From Thermoleophilia bacterium UBA2241 (GTDB taxonomy: Bacteria > Actinomycetota > Thermoleophilia > UBA2241): a stretch of DNA of 40,001 bases. Below, piece after piece: positions 1 to 8,412 of this stretch. The stretch's first letter is position 1, and the number at the start of each line of letters is the position of its first letter. Location of the stretch: NCBI GenBank assembly GCA_002347645.1, contig DDYF01000035.1:1-40001 (forward strand), in the 5' to 3' direction. The notes beneath the pieces are model-generated. The model made no database searches. It saw only the letters and a list, made by a program, of their open reading frames with translations, and was not told where the DNA came from. Both the position numbers and the translations under genes were made by a program.

Positions 1-436
<436 letters not shown>

Positions 437-520
437 TGAACTTCCCAGCCGCTCTGCAGTTTTCAGGTCCGTGCCCGTACCGGCACAAGATGTGCGCGCC
501 CAGTGTGACGGCGCCAGGCT

Positions 521-637
521 TTCGGCGGCCATAGCGGAGGGGTCACACCTCTTCCCATTCCGAACAGAGCAGTTAAGCCCTCCTGCGCCGATGGTACTTC
601 GGGGGTGACCCCGCGGGAGAGTAGGACGCCGCCGGAT
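521..637 (+). rRNA. rrf: 5S ribosomal RNA
   Basis: This is a complete 5S rRNA of about 117 nt. Helix I forms between TTCGGCGGC at 521-529 and CGCCGCCGG near the 3' end (about 628-636). Conserved internal blocks are visible: CCATTCCGAACAGAGCAG for the loop B/C region, GCGCCGATGGTACT, and GCGGGAGAGTAGGACG close to the 3' end. It is the last gene of the rRNA operon and is followed directly by a terminator hairpin. Ends are set from helix I pairing and may be off by one or two bases. Confidence 0.96.
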
Positions 638-643
638 CAGTGA

Positions 644-690
644 GACTGAGGCCCGTGGACCGACAGGTTCGCGGGCCTCAGTCGTTGTGC
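644..690 (+). terminator. rRNA operon terminator
   Basis: A perfect 12-bp inverted repeat pairs GACTGAGGCCCG (644-655) with CGGGCCTCAGTC (672-683), with a 16-nt loop, and is followed by GTTGTG. It starts 7 nt after the 5S rRNA, as expected for the end of the ribosomal operon. Confidence 0.88.
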
Positions 691-1084
691 CGACGCGATC
701 GGCCGCGGGCGAGGAGCGTCCTCACTACCAGAAGGGCCCGTGACGTGAGTCACGGGCACTTCGTCGTACTGACGACCGAGCCGGCGCCGGTCGTCCACCG
801 GTGTACGATGCGCCGGTGAACGCTCTTCTCATCGGCCTGCGGCGGCCGCTCGTGTGCACTATTCGCGCGGTATCGGAGCCGCCCACGTGCGATTTCTGGG
901 CAAAGTGCGCATCCGGTGTGCGAAAAGCATCGAATGGGTCACGAGGTATGCTAGCGTTGCCGGCGGTCGTGAGAACGCCGGTCGCGACGGCCGAGTCCTG
1001 TCGAGGTCGCGACGGGCGCCGACCGCTCGCCGCTCCCGCTGTGGACGCGGCGGCTTCGCGGGGATCACGAGGGTTGGAGGCGAC
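691..1084. other. Intergenic region between rRNA operon and methyltransferase cluster
   Basis: This stretch of about 390 nt shows no credible gene. It holds a strong inverted repeat, GCCCGTGAC (736-744) with GTCACGGGC (749-757), loop GTGA, extended by GAAG/CTTC after one mismatch; this could be a second terminator or a protein-binding site. A possible -10 box, TATGCT at 947-952, could serve the first methyltransferase gene, but I see no convincing -35. An open frame extends the first methyltransferase upstream to 854, but the two paralogues start at the position matching 1085, so the extension is probably not translated. No cobalamin riboswitch elements are recognisable. Confidence 0.55.
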
Positions 1085-2530
1085 ATGGCACGGGCGCGGG
1101 TGACGTACCTGTCGGAAGCCGAGAAGGCGTTCATCCACGAAAAGACCATGCAGGTGCTCGAGCAGGTCGGCGTGGCCTACAACACGCCGCTCGCCATCGA
1201 CCTGCTCGCCGAGGCCGGCGCGCAGGTCGACAGGGAGCGGCTCACGGCCCGCTTCGGCTGGGAGTTGGTCGAGCGGTGCCTGGCGACCGTGCCGCGGGAG
1301 ATCCTGCTCGCCGGTCGGGATCCGTCCCGCGACCGCTTGCTTGGGCGCGACGCGTTCGTCACCACCAGCGACGGGATGTGTACCTACGTCGTCGACGACC
1401 TCAGCGGAGAGCGGCGCGAGGGTACGCAGGCGGATCTCGCGCGCTTCACGCGCCTGGTCGACGCGCTGCCCGAGCTTGACACCCACTGGCCGTCACCGCA
1501 GACCGCGGACGTCGACGTCCACATGATGCCGCTCGTGATGCAGGCGACCTGCCTGCGGAACACGAGCAAGCACATCCAGGACGAGATCCGCTCGCCCGAG
1601 CTTGTCGAGCCGATCCTCGCCATGTACGAGGCGGCGAGCGGCGCGCCGCTGCAGGAGAGGCCGGTGTTCTCGGTCACGAACTGCACCATCGCGCCGTTGC
1701 AGCACGACCGCGAGATGACCGAGGCGAGCCTCAAACTCACGAAGCGCGGCGTGCCGATCTTCATCCTGCCGATGCCGCAGGCCGGCACCACGGGGCCGAT
1801 GACCCTGCTCGGCACCTGCATCGTCCACTTCGCCGAACTGCTCTCGGCCGTCGTCCTCTTCCAACTCTCGCAGCCGGGTTGTCCCGTCGTGTCGGGCGTC
1901 GGCTCGGCGGTCGCCGACATGCGCAGCGGGGGGTTCCTGGCGGCGAGCCCGGAGATCGGGCTCATCAACATGATCTGCCTCGAGATGAGCCGCTTCTACG
2001 GGCTGCTCACACAGGCGGTGGGTATGTCGGCCGATTCCCCGGCAGCGGACTTCCAGGCCGGTTCCGAAGGAGGCATGACCGGCCTCTGCGCGGCGCTTGC
2101 GGGGGCCGATTCGCTCATCGCTGCGGGCGGTTTCGAGGGCGTACAGACGACGAGTCTCGCCAAGATGGTCCTCGACGCCGACCAGGTGGGCGCCCTGCGC
2201 CGCTACATCCGCGAGAGCCCCATCGATGAGACGACCGCGTTGATCGACGACATCATCGAGGTGGGCATCGGCGGCCACTATCTCGGGCGCCGGAGCACGC
2301 GTGAGCACGCGCGCAGCGAGGTGTGGCGGCCGGCGGTGTTCGCCCGCGGCGCCGCGGCGACCGCCGGGCTCGCGTCAACCGCGGCCGCCGGGCCGGCCTC
2401 GGCTGTGCTCGCGCGCGCCGTTGAGCGCGCCGAGCAGCTCCTTGCGACCCATGAGGTCGCGCCGCTCGACGAGGCCGCCGAGCGCGAGATTGCCGCCGTC
2501 CTGGTCGCGCACGAGGCGCGGCGGCCGTGA
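1085..2530 (+). CDS. Trimethylamine methyltransferase (MttB) family protein, paralogue 1
   Basis: 481-residue MttB-superfamily protein. Known members are TIM-barrel enzymes that move a methyl group from a methylated amine (trimethylamine in the pyrrolysine form; glycine betaine, proline betaine, carnitine and others in non-pyrrolysine forms) to a corrinoid protein. There is no in-frame TAG, so this is a non-pyrrolysine type and its substrate cannot be read from sequence. Blocks shared with the two downstream paralogues include GVAYNTP near the N-terminus, TIAPLQHDREMTEA, ILPMP..GTTGPM and IEVGIGGHYLGRRSTR. The ATG at 1085 is chosen because it aligns with the paralogue starts and has GGAGG four bases before it. 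The C-terminal 70 residues are odd: the WRR..F..YAG motif of the paralogues is replaced by an Ala-rich stretch. The next gene starts 37 nt downstream, so the genes are probably cotranscribed. Confidence 0.9.
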   Translation: MARARVTYLSEAEKAFIHEKTMQVLEQVGVAYNTPLAIDLLAEAGAQVDRERLTARFGWELVERCLATVPREILLAGRDPSRDRLLGRDAFVTTSDGMCTYVVDDLSGERREGTQADLARFTRLVDALPELDTHWPSPQTADVDVHMMPLVMQATCLRNTSKHIQDEIRSPELVEPILAMYEAASGAPLQERPVFSVTNCTIAPLQHDREMTEASLKLTKRGVPIFILPMPQAGTTGPMTLLGTCIVHFAELLSAVVLFQLSQPGCPVVSGVGSAVADMRSGGFLAASPEIGLINMICLEMSRFYGLLTQAVGMSADSPAADFQAGSEGGMTGLCAALAGADSLIAAGGFEGVQTTSLAKMVLDADQVGALRRYIRESPIDETTALIDDIIEVGIGGHYLGRRSTREHARSEVWRPAVFARGAAATAGLASTAAAGPASAVLARAVERAEQLLATHEVAPLDEAAEREIAAVLVAHEARRP

Positions 2531-2567
2531 ACGCGCGGTGGCTGAGACCACGAGATGACGAGGACCT

Positions 2568-4058
2568 ATGCGCGGCGGTGACACGTTGACCCGGCCGACG
2601 GTCAGCTACCTCGGCGACGCCGACCGCCGGTTTGTCCACGAGCAGGTGGTCCGGGTCCTCGAGGACGTGGGGATCGGCTACAACACACCGGAGGCGATCG
2701 AGCTGCTGGCTGAAGCCGGTGCGCCGGTCGACCGCGAACGCCTCACGGCGCGCATGCCCTGGGACCTCGTCGAGCGCTGTCTGGCGACGTGCCCGAAGGA
2801 GGTCCTGCTGGCGGCGCGCGACCCGCGGCACGACGTCGTCATCGGCGACGGGTCGCTGACCTTCTGCACCGACGGCACGGGCACCTACATGCTCGATGAC
2901 GTGACAGGGGTGCGCAGCGAGGGCTCCGCAGAGGCGCTGCGCACCGTCATGCGCCTGTTCGACGCCCTTCCCGACGTCGACTACACGTGGCCCTCGATCT
3001 CGGCCCGCGACCTCGACCCGCTCACGGCCGGCCTCGAGATCGAGGCGATCTCGCTGGCCAACTGCTCCAAGCACGTGCAGGACGAGGTGCGCGACCCGGC
3101 ACACGCGGCGCCGCTCATCGAGATCTTCGAGGCTGTCGCCGGCGCATCGCTCTGGGAGCGCCCGATCTTCTCGACCATCGACTGCACGGTCGCGCCGTTG
3201 CAGCACGAGCGCGAGATGACCGAGGCGACGATCGCCCTGGTCCGCGCCGGCGTGCCGGTGCTCATCCTCCCGATGCCGCTGGCGGGCACGACGTCGCCGA
3301 TCACCGCGCTTGGCACCTCGGTCATCCTCCTCGCCGAGCTGCTCTCCGCGGTCGTGCTCTTCCAGCTCGCTAAGCCGGGCTGCCGGCTGATCTCGGGTGT
3401 CGGCGCCGGCGTCGCCGACATGCGTACCGGCCTCTATCTGGCCGGCACGCCCGAGTGCGGGCTCATCAACATCATCGGGATCGAGATGAGCCGCTTCTAC
3501 GGGTTGCCCGTCCTGGGCAGCGCTGGGTCCGGCGACGCCAAGGTCAGCGATCACCAGGCGGGCGCCGAGGCGATGATGATGGGTCTCGCCTGCGCCCTGG
3601 CGGGCGCCGACACGATGCTCGCCTTCGGTCTCGTGGACGGGGCGCAGTCGGTGAGCCTGGCGACGACAGTGCTGGACTGCGACACGGTCGGCGCCATCAA
3701 GCGGGTCGTCCGCGAACAGGAGGTCGGCGCCGCCGAGGCGCTTGTCGACGACCTCGTCGAGGTCGGCATCGGCGGGCGCTTCCTCGCCCGCCGCAGCACC
3801 CGGGACCGCCTGCGCGCGGGCGAGCTCTGGCGCCCGCGCGGCTGGCGGCGCGAGGCCTTCGAGCAGTACGCTGGACACAGCCTGCTGGCCGACGCGGCGG
3901 CGACAGCCTGCGAGCTCGTCGCCGCGCACGAGGTGCCTCCACTGCCGGATGACGTGACCGACGAGATCGACGACGTGATAGACCGCTACGCGCGCACGGT
4001 CGGCGCGCCCGCGGGACGCGTGCGTTGGCGCGACGACGCGCCGGGAGCCCCGGAATGA
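2568..4058 (+). CDS. Trimethylamine methyltransferase (MttB) family protein, paralogue 2
   Basis: 496-residue MttB-superfamily methyltransferase, a tandem paralogue of the genes at 1085 and 4527. It has the same core: GIGYNTPEA near residue 35, TVAPLQHEREMTEA, ILPMPLAGTTSPI, LLSAVVLFQLAKPGC, VEVGIGGRFLARRSTR and a C-terminal WRREAFEQYAG motif. No internal TAG, hence not a pyrrolysine enzyme. Likely role: methyl transfer from a methylated amine to a corrinoid protein; substrate unknown. The ATG at 2568 follows GAGG at close spacing; a TTG at 2586 aligns better with the short N-terminus of paralogue 3 and is a real alternative. Its stop overlaps the start of the GNAT gene (ATGA at 4055-4058), which points to translational coupling. 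The last 20 residues extend past the paralogues. Confidence 0.9.
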   Translation: MRGGDTLTRPTVSYLGDADRRFVHEQVVRVLEDVGIGYNTPEAIELLAEAGAPVDRERLTARMPWDLVERCLATCPKEVLLAARDPRHDVVIGDGSLTFCTDGTGTYMLDDVTGVRSEGSAEALRTVMRLFDALPDVDYTWPSISARDLDPLTAGLEIEAISLANCSKHVQDEVRDPAHAAPLIEIFEAVAGASLWERPIFSTIDCTVAPLQHEREMTEATIALVRAGVPVLILPMPLAGTTSPITALGTSVILLAELLSAVVLFQLAKPGCRLISGVGAGVADMRTGLYLAGTPECGLINIIGIEMSRFYGLPVLGSAGSGDAKVSDHQAGAEAMMMGLACALAGADTMLAFGLVDGAQSVSLATTVLDCDTVGAIKRVVREQEVGAAEALVDDLVEVGIGGRFLARRSTRDRLRAGELWRPRGWRREAFEQYAGHSLLADAAATACELVAAHEVPPLPDDVTDEIDDVIDRYARTVGAPAGRVRWRDDAPGAPE

Positions 4059-4522
4059 TCGTGATCCGGCCGACCGACGACTATGCGACCGTGAAGCGGC
4101 TCGGCGTGGAGGCTGGGCTGGACGAGTCCGAGCGCGACGACGACGAGTCGCTCGCCGCCTGGTGCGCCGTCGACGACGAGACCGACGAGATCGTCGGCGG
4201 CATCACGCTCGAACTCTCGCGCGGCATGTACACGGTGAACTGGATGTCGGTGGCCGCGCCGTGGCGCCGGCAGGGGATCGCGGCGCGTCTCGTCCAGGCG
4301 CTCGAGGCGGAGGCCCGGCGGCGCGGTCTCACGCGGCTGTACCTGACGGCGCGCATCCCGGGGTTCTACCTCGACCAGGGCTACGTCGAAGTCGCCGACC
4401 CCGCGCGCAGGGCGCTGCTGCTCGGGGGCTGCCCGGAATGCCCGCAGTACGGGGTGACGTGTACGCCCTTCGCCATGGTCAAGGAGCTCGCCGGCACGGT
4501 CGGCGAGAGAGAGGGGGGGTGA
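4055..4522 (+). CDS. GNAT family N-acetyltransferase with C-terminal cysteine motif
   Basis: 155-residue single-domain GNAT protein. The acetyl-CoA binding motif A is visible as WRRQGIAARLV (residues 70-80), preceded by the beta-strand VNWMSVAAP and followed by the GFYLDQGYVEV segment typical of the fold end. The C-terminus carries three cysteines, C126-x2-C129-x6-C136 (in GGCPECPQYGVTC), which suggests a metal or thiol function; the canonical GNAT fold does not need it. The start is the ATG overlapping the stop of the preceding methyltransferase; a frame from 4025 would overlap that gene further. The next methyltransferase begins 4 nt after the stop. The tight packing inside the MttB cluster implies a linked job, perhaps acetylation of an amine substrate or product, but substrate and acceptor are unknown. 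Confidence 0.85.
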   Translation: MIVIRPTDDYATVKRLGVEAGLDESERDDDESLAAWCAVDDETDEIVGGITLELSRGMYTVNWMSVAAPWRRQGIAARLVQALEAEARRRGLTRLYLTARIPGFYLDQGYVEVADPARRALLLGGCPECPQYGVTCTPFAMVKELAGTVGEREGG

Positions 4523-4526
4523 GGAC

Positions 4527-5948
4527 GTGACGAGGGTGCGACTCGAGTACCTGTCCGACGCCGACAAGGAGGTGTTCCACGAGCAGGTGGTGCGCGTGCT
4601 CGAGGAGGTCGGCGTCGCCTACAACACGCCGACCTTGACGGAGCTGCTGGCGGAGGCCGGGGCGCGGGTCGACGGCCAGCACCTGACGGCGAAGCTGCCG
4701 TGGGAGCTGGTCGAACGCTGCCTCGGGCAGGTGCCGAAGCAGGTCCTGCTCGCCGGACGCGACCCGGCCTACGACCGCACGGTCGGCGCCGGCGAGATGC
4801 TCTACACGAGCGACGGCGCCGCGACCTACATGCTCGACGACGTGACCGGCGAACGTCACGAAGGTACCCGCGACGACCTGCGCAGGATGATCACGCTGTA
4901 CGACGCGATCCCCGAGATCGACTTCGTGTGGGCGACGATCACCCCGGGCGATGTCGATCCCAGGGCCGGCAACCTGGAGATCGCGCGGACGGCCTACACC
5001 TTCGGCCGCAAGCACCTGCAGGACGAGGTGCGCGTGCCGGACCAGGCGCCGGTGTTCCTCGATATGCTCGAGGCGATCGCCGGCGCCCCCCTTCGCGAGC
5101 GTCCCATCTACTCGGTGACCAACTGCACGATCGCACCCCTGCAGCACGACCGCGAGATGACCGAGGCGCACATCGCCATGGCCAGGGCCGGGGCCCCGGT
5201 CTTCGTCCTGCCGATGCCGCAGATGGGCACCACCGGGCCGATGAGCGTCCTCGGCACGTCCGTCCTCAACATGGCCGAGCTGCTCAGCGCTGTGGTCCTC
5301 TTCCAGCTCGCGGTGCCGGGCTGTGCCCTGGTCTCAGGGGTGGGTTCGGCGGTGGCCGAGATGCGCAGCGGCCTCTACCTGGCGGGTGCGCCGGAGGACG
5401 CGCTCATCAACCTACTGTGCATCGAGATGAGCAAGCACTACGGGCTCCTAAGCCAAGGGAGCGGCGTGTCCGCCGACGCGAAGGCCTGCGACCTGCAGGC
5501 GGGAGCGGAAGGCATGCTCACCGGGCTCGCGTGCGCCATGGCCGGGTGCGAGGTCCTGCTCGCCTTCGGTCTCCTCGACAGCGCCCAGACGGCGAGTCTC
5601 GCCAAGGCGGTGCTCGACGCCGACACAGTGAACGCGATCGAACGCTTTCTGCGTGAGGACCCCGTCGACGCGACCACCGCCCTGCTCGACGACATCGTCG
5701 AGGTCGGGATCGGCGGCCATTACCTGGGCCGCAAGAGCACGCGCCGGTTCTACCGTGCGGGCGAGCTCTGGCAGCCCGCCCTCTGGCGGCGGCAGCCATT
5801 TGAGAGCTACGCCGGTCGTACCCTGGTCGAAGATGCGGCGGCGCGCGCCGAGGAGCTCATCGCCGCCAGCGATGTGCCGCCCCTGCCCGAAGACGTCGCG
5901 CGGCACTGCGACGAGGTGATCGGCCGCTACCTGGCGGGGAAGAGCTGA
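4527..5948 (+). CDS. Trimethylamine methyltransferase (MttB) family protein, paralogue 3
   Basis: 473-residue MttB-superfamily protein, close to paralogues 1 and 2. Visible blocks: GVAYNTPTLTELLAEAGA, TIAPLQHDREMTEAHIAM, VLPMPQMGTTGPMSVLGTS, LLSAVVLFQLAVPGC, DLQAGAEGMLTGLACAMAG and VEVGIGGHYLGRKSTR, ending in the WRRQPFESYAG motif and a short helix. No in-frame TAG, so it belongs with the non-pyrrolysine members, several of which demethylate quaternary amines. The GTG at 4527 follows GAGGAC and lies four bases after the GNAT stop, so the four genes from 1085 form one transcription unit. No corrinoid-binding protein or MtbA/MtgA-type methyltransferase is encoded next to it; those partners would have to be elsewhere in the genome. 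Confidence 0.9.
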   Translation: MTRVRLEYLSDADKEVFHEQVVRVLEEVGVAYNTPTLTELLAEAGARVDGQHLTAKLPWELVERCLGQVPKQVLLAGRDPAYDRTVGAGEMLYTSDGAATYMLDDVTGERHEGTRDDLRRMITLYDAIPEIDFVWATITPGDVDPRAGNLEIARTAYTFGRKHLQDEVRVPDQAPVFLDMLEAIAGAPLRERPIYSVTNCTIAPLQHDREMTEAHIAMARAGAPVFVLPMPQMGTTGPMSVLGTSVLNMAELLSAVVLFQLAVPGCALVSGVGSAVAEMRSGLYLAGAPEDALINLLCIEMSKHYGLLSQGSGVSADAKACDLQAGAEGMLTGLACAMAGCEVLLAFGLLDSAQTASLAKAVLDADTVNAIERFLREDPVDATTALLDDIVEVGIGGHYLGRKSTRRFYRAGELWQPALWRRQPFESYAGRTLVEDAAARAEELIAASDVPPLPEDVARHCDEVIGRYLAGKS

Positions 5949-5991
5949 TCCGCGCGCCCGCCGATCGCGCACGATCGAGGCGTGGCTTCCC

Positions 5992-6720
5992 GTGAGGACC
6001 TACGCGGACCACGCCAAGGGTGGCGACGCTCCCGGGACGGTGGTACTCGAGCGGGCCGACGGGCGCAGCGGCGAGCTGGTCCTGCGTCGTCACGGCGCCG
6101 ATCTCGAGGTGATCGCCGGCGGGACCTTTCTGATCTCGAGCGCCAATGCGGCATCGAGCGAGGCGCTCGTCACGGCCGGTCTGCGGCATCTCGCGCCAGC
6201 GGCCGCGCCGAGTGGCGGCCTCGAGGTGCTCATCGGCGGGCTCGGCCTCGGGTACGCGCTCGATGCGGCGCTCGCAGAGCAGCGCGTCGAGCGCGTCACG
6301 GTGGCCGAGTACGAGCCGATCGTCGTCGACTGGTTCCGCGCCTACGGAGCAGGGCGCGCGGCGCGGCTCACCGCCGGCGAAGCCGCGGGGCGCGCCCGCG
6401 TCGTGGTGGCCGACGTGGCGGACGTGATGCGAGAGAGTCCCGGGTCGTTCGACCTCGTCGCGCTCGACACAGACAACGGCCCGGACTGGCTGGTGCGCGC
6501 GGCGAACGCCGGTCTCTACGATGACGCCGGGCTGCAGTCTACGCGCCGGAGCCTGCGCCTCGGAGGCGTCGCGGCCTTCTGGTCTCCGGAACGGTACGCC
6601 TGGTTCGCCGCTCGCCTTACGGCTGTCTTCGAGCAGTTGCGCGAAGAGCAGGCGCACGACCACGTCGGGGGCAGGCGTCACGAGTACACAATGTACGTCG
6701 CGAGGCGCGGGGTAGACTAG
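5992..6720 (+). CDS. Spermidine synthase-like Rossmann-fold protein
   Basis: 242-residue protein with the nucleotide-binding core of class I methyltransferases and polyamine synthases. LIGGLGLGYAL (about residues 80-90) is the glycine-rich loop, VTVAEYEPIVVDWFR (102-116) carries the acidic ribose-binding residue, and FDLVALDTDNGPDW (about 150-163) is the motif IV region, where spermidine synthases carry the catalytic Asp. It is shorter than a typical spermidine synthase (about 280-300 residues), and I see no full N-terminal beta-barrel, so aminopropyl transfer is unproven; a small-molecule methyltransferase is equally possible. The start is the GTG at 5992, 43 nt after the methyltransferase cluster; the upstream SD is weak. 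A role linked to that cluster is only a guess from position. Confidence 0.75.
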   Translation: MRTYADHAKGGDAPGTVVLERADGRSGELVLRRHGADLEVIAGGTFLISSANAASSEALVTAGLRHLAPAAAPSGGLEVLIGGLGLGYALDAALAEQRVERVTVAEYEPIVVDWFRAYGAGRAARLTAGEAAGRARVVVADVADVMRESPGSFDLVALDTDNGPDWLVRAANAGLYDDAGLQSTRRSLRLGGVAAFWSPERYAWFAARLTAVFEQLREEQAHDHVGGRRHEYTMYVARRGVD

Positions 6721-6763
6721 CCCTATCCGGGGAGCGCCCGGCCACGCCGCGGGAGGCCAGCAG

Positions 6764-7396
6764 ATGCAGGACGCGGAACCGTCGATCATCGGCCTGTTCC
6801 CGCTCGGCATGGTGCTGCTGCCCGGCGAGGTCGCGCCGCTCCACATCTTCGAGGAGCGCTACAAGCTGCTCGTCAACGAGCGCCGCGACGGCGACGAGGA
6901 GTTCGGCATCGTCTTCGGCGAGGACGACGGCGTGCGCGAGCTCGGGTGTACGGCGGCGGTCGCCGAGGTCCTCGAGGAGCTCGACGACGGCCGCATGAAC
7001 ATCCTCGTGCGGGGGCGCCGCCGCTTTCGCCTGGTCGACCTCGTGCAGCCGAGCGACCCCGCCACGGAGTACCTCCGCGGGGTCGTCGTCTTCGTCGAGG
7101 ACGAGACCGAGCACGCGCCGCCAGAGCTCGAGCGGCGCGTGCTGGAGGCGTTCCGCAAGATGCTCGTGCTCATGGAGATCGAGAGCCCGAGCGACCCGGC
7201 AGGCGAAGGACCGCTCTCGTACCGTATCGCCGCCGCCGTCGACTTCGGGGCGGCGCTCAAGCAGGAACTGCTCGAATCGCTCTCCGAGACCGACCGTCTC
7301 GAGACCCTTGCCGCCGTCATCGAGGCCCTTCTGCCGCGTCTCGCCCTGCGCAAGGAGCGCGAAGAGGCCATTCGCGGCAACGGCAAGGGGTACTGA
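6764..7396 (+). CDS. LON substrate-binding domain protein
   Basis: 210-residue protein made almost entirely of a Lon N-terminal (LON, PF02190-type) domain. The start reads IIGLFPLGMVLLPGEVAPLHIFEERYK, matching the family opening (LPLF...V.LP....PL.IFE.RY), followed by EFGIVF, the GCTAAVAEVLEELDDGRMNILVRGRRRF strand pair and a helical second half from about residue 120. There is no AAA+ ATPase or Ser-Lys protease domain, so this is a stand-alone LON protein rather than a truncated protease; such proteins are common in Actinobacteria and their client is unknown. The ATG follows GGGAGG. A TAGACT box at 6713-6718 overlapping the end of the preceding gene could be its own -10, but no -35 is clear. 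It converges on the quinone reductase gene. Confidence 0.88.
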   Translation: MQDAEPSIIGLFPLGMVLLPGEVAPLHIFEERYKLLVNERRDGDEEFGIVFGEDDGVRELGCTAAVAEVLEELDDGRMNILVRGRRRFRLVDLVQPSDPATEYLRGVVVFVEDETEHAPPELERRVLEAFRKMLVLMEIESPSDPAGEGPLSYRIAAAVDFGAALKQELLESLSETDRLETLAAVIEALLPRLALRKEREEAIRGNGKGY

Positions 7397-7431
7397 CCGC
7401 GAGCCGCGTCCGGTCGCCTCTCGCGCGGGCG

Positions 7432-8412
7432 TCAGCCGCGCGGGAGCAGCACGATCTTGCCCAAGTGACTGCCCTCGAGCAGCTCGTGGGCGCGACGCGC
7501 GTCGCGCAGCGGCAGCGTCGCGCCCACGACGGCGCGCACGGTGCCCTGCGCCGCCATCGCGGCGATCTCGCGCGTGATCGCCGCGACGCCGGCGCGTCCA
7601 GCGTTGTTGAGGCTCATGAACAGCAGCGTGACGTCGTTGGCCAGCGCGGCGCCGATCGGCAGTTCCACTTCGGGGGAGGGACCCTGCCCGGTGCACACGA
7701 TACGGCCGCCCTTGGCTACCAGATCGAGGTCGCCGGGCAGGTTGGCGCTGACGACCAGCTCGTGCACCAGGTCGACGCCGCGCCCGTCCGTGAGCTCCTC
7801 GACGCGGGCAGCGACGTTGTCGGCCTTGTAGTCGATGACCTCGTCGGCGCCGAGGGAGCGGACGAGGGTGGCCGCCTCGGTGCCGCTCACGGTGGTGAGT
7901 ACGCGGGCGCCGCGCGCCTTGGCGAGCTGGATCGAGGCAGAACCCACGCCGCCGGCGCCGCCCTGCACGAGCACCGTCTCGCCCTCCCCCAGGGCGCCGC
8001 GGGTGACGAGGCCGTAGTAGGCGGTCGGGAAGACCATGCCCATCGCGGCGGCGTCGACGAAGGAGAGTCCGGGCGGCTTGACGACGGCCTGCGCCTCGGC
8101 GATGAGCACGCGCTCCGCGTAGCTGCCCTCGCTGCCGACGCCCAGGCCGCTGAACACCACCTCGTCGCCGGCCTTGACCGCCGTCACCTCGGCACCGACG
8201 CGTTCCACGACGCCCGCACCGTCCGAGCCGATGATCTTGGGCGGCTGCTTCGGCGTCGGAAACCGGTCCTCGCGGACCGATACGTCGATGGGGTTGACCG
8301 ACGCCGCCTCGACGCGCACGAGGACCTGTCCCTGGCCGGGCTCCGGGTCGGGCACGTCTTCGTAGACCAGGACCTCCGGTCCTCCGTACTTGTGGATCCT
8401 GACCGCTTTCAC
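7432..8412 (-). CDS. NADPH:quinone reductase-like zinc-independent alcohol dehydrogenase
   Basis: 326-residue MDR-superfamily oxidoreductase of the quinone reductase (Qor/zeta-crystallin) type. The N-terminal GroES-like domain opens with KAVRIHKYGGPEVL and has VEAASVNPIDV and the GSDGAGVV motif near residue 70. The Rossmann domain has VLVQGGAGGVGSASIQLAKARGA cut here to its key part, GAGGVG, near residue 150. The catalytic and structural zinc ligands of true alcohol dehydrogenases are absent. The C-terminus LLEGSHLGKIVLLPRG is typical of the family. The true start is taken as the GTG at 8412, preceded by GGGAGG at good spacing and matching the family N-terminus; the open frame continues upstream without coding features. 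It reduces quinones or alpha,beta-unsaturated carbonyls with NADPH; the physiological substrate is unknown. Confidence 0.9.
   Translation of the reverse strand: MKAVRIHKYGGPEVLVYEDVPDPEPGQGQVLVRVEAASVNPIDVSVREDRFPTPKQPPKIIGSDGAGVVERVGAEVTAVKAGDEVVFSGLGVGSEGSYAERVLIAEAQAVVKPPGLSFVDAAAMGMVFPTAYYGLVTRGALGEGETVLVQGGAGGVGSASIQLAKARGARVLTTVSGTEAATLVRSLGADEVIDYKADNVAARVEELTDGRGVDLVHELVVSANLPGDLDLVAKGGRIVCTGQGPSPEVELPIGAALANDVTLLFMSLNNAGRAGVAAITREIAAMAAQGTVRAVVGATLPLRDARRAHELLEGSHLGKIVLLPRG

Noticed and set aside
854..1084. N-terminal extension of MttB paralogue 1
   Set aside because: The paralogues start at the position equivalent to 1085, where a GGAGG stands; the extension is Arg-rich with no similarity to the family.
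691..1084. Cobalamin riboswitch before the methyltransferase cluster
   Set aside because: Looked for because MttB enzymes use corrinoids; no recognisable B12 box or matching hairpin set was seen.
2253..3929. 558-codon open frame on the minus strand opposite MttB paralogue 2
   Set aside because: Arg/Ala/Asp/Glu-rich shadow translation typical of GC-rich DNA; the plus strand carries a full family protein.
1085..5948. Pyrrolysine (in-frame TAG) in the MttB genes
   Set aside because: All three frames run to TGA without an internal TAG, and no pylTSBCD genes are in the window.
6764..7396. Truncated Lon protease
   Set aside because: The LON domain is complete with its own start and stop, and no ATPase or protease remnants follow; stand-alone LON proteins are common.
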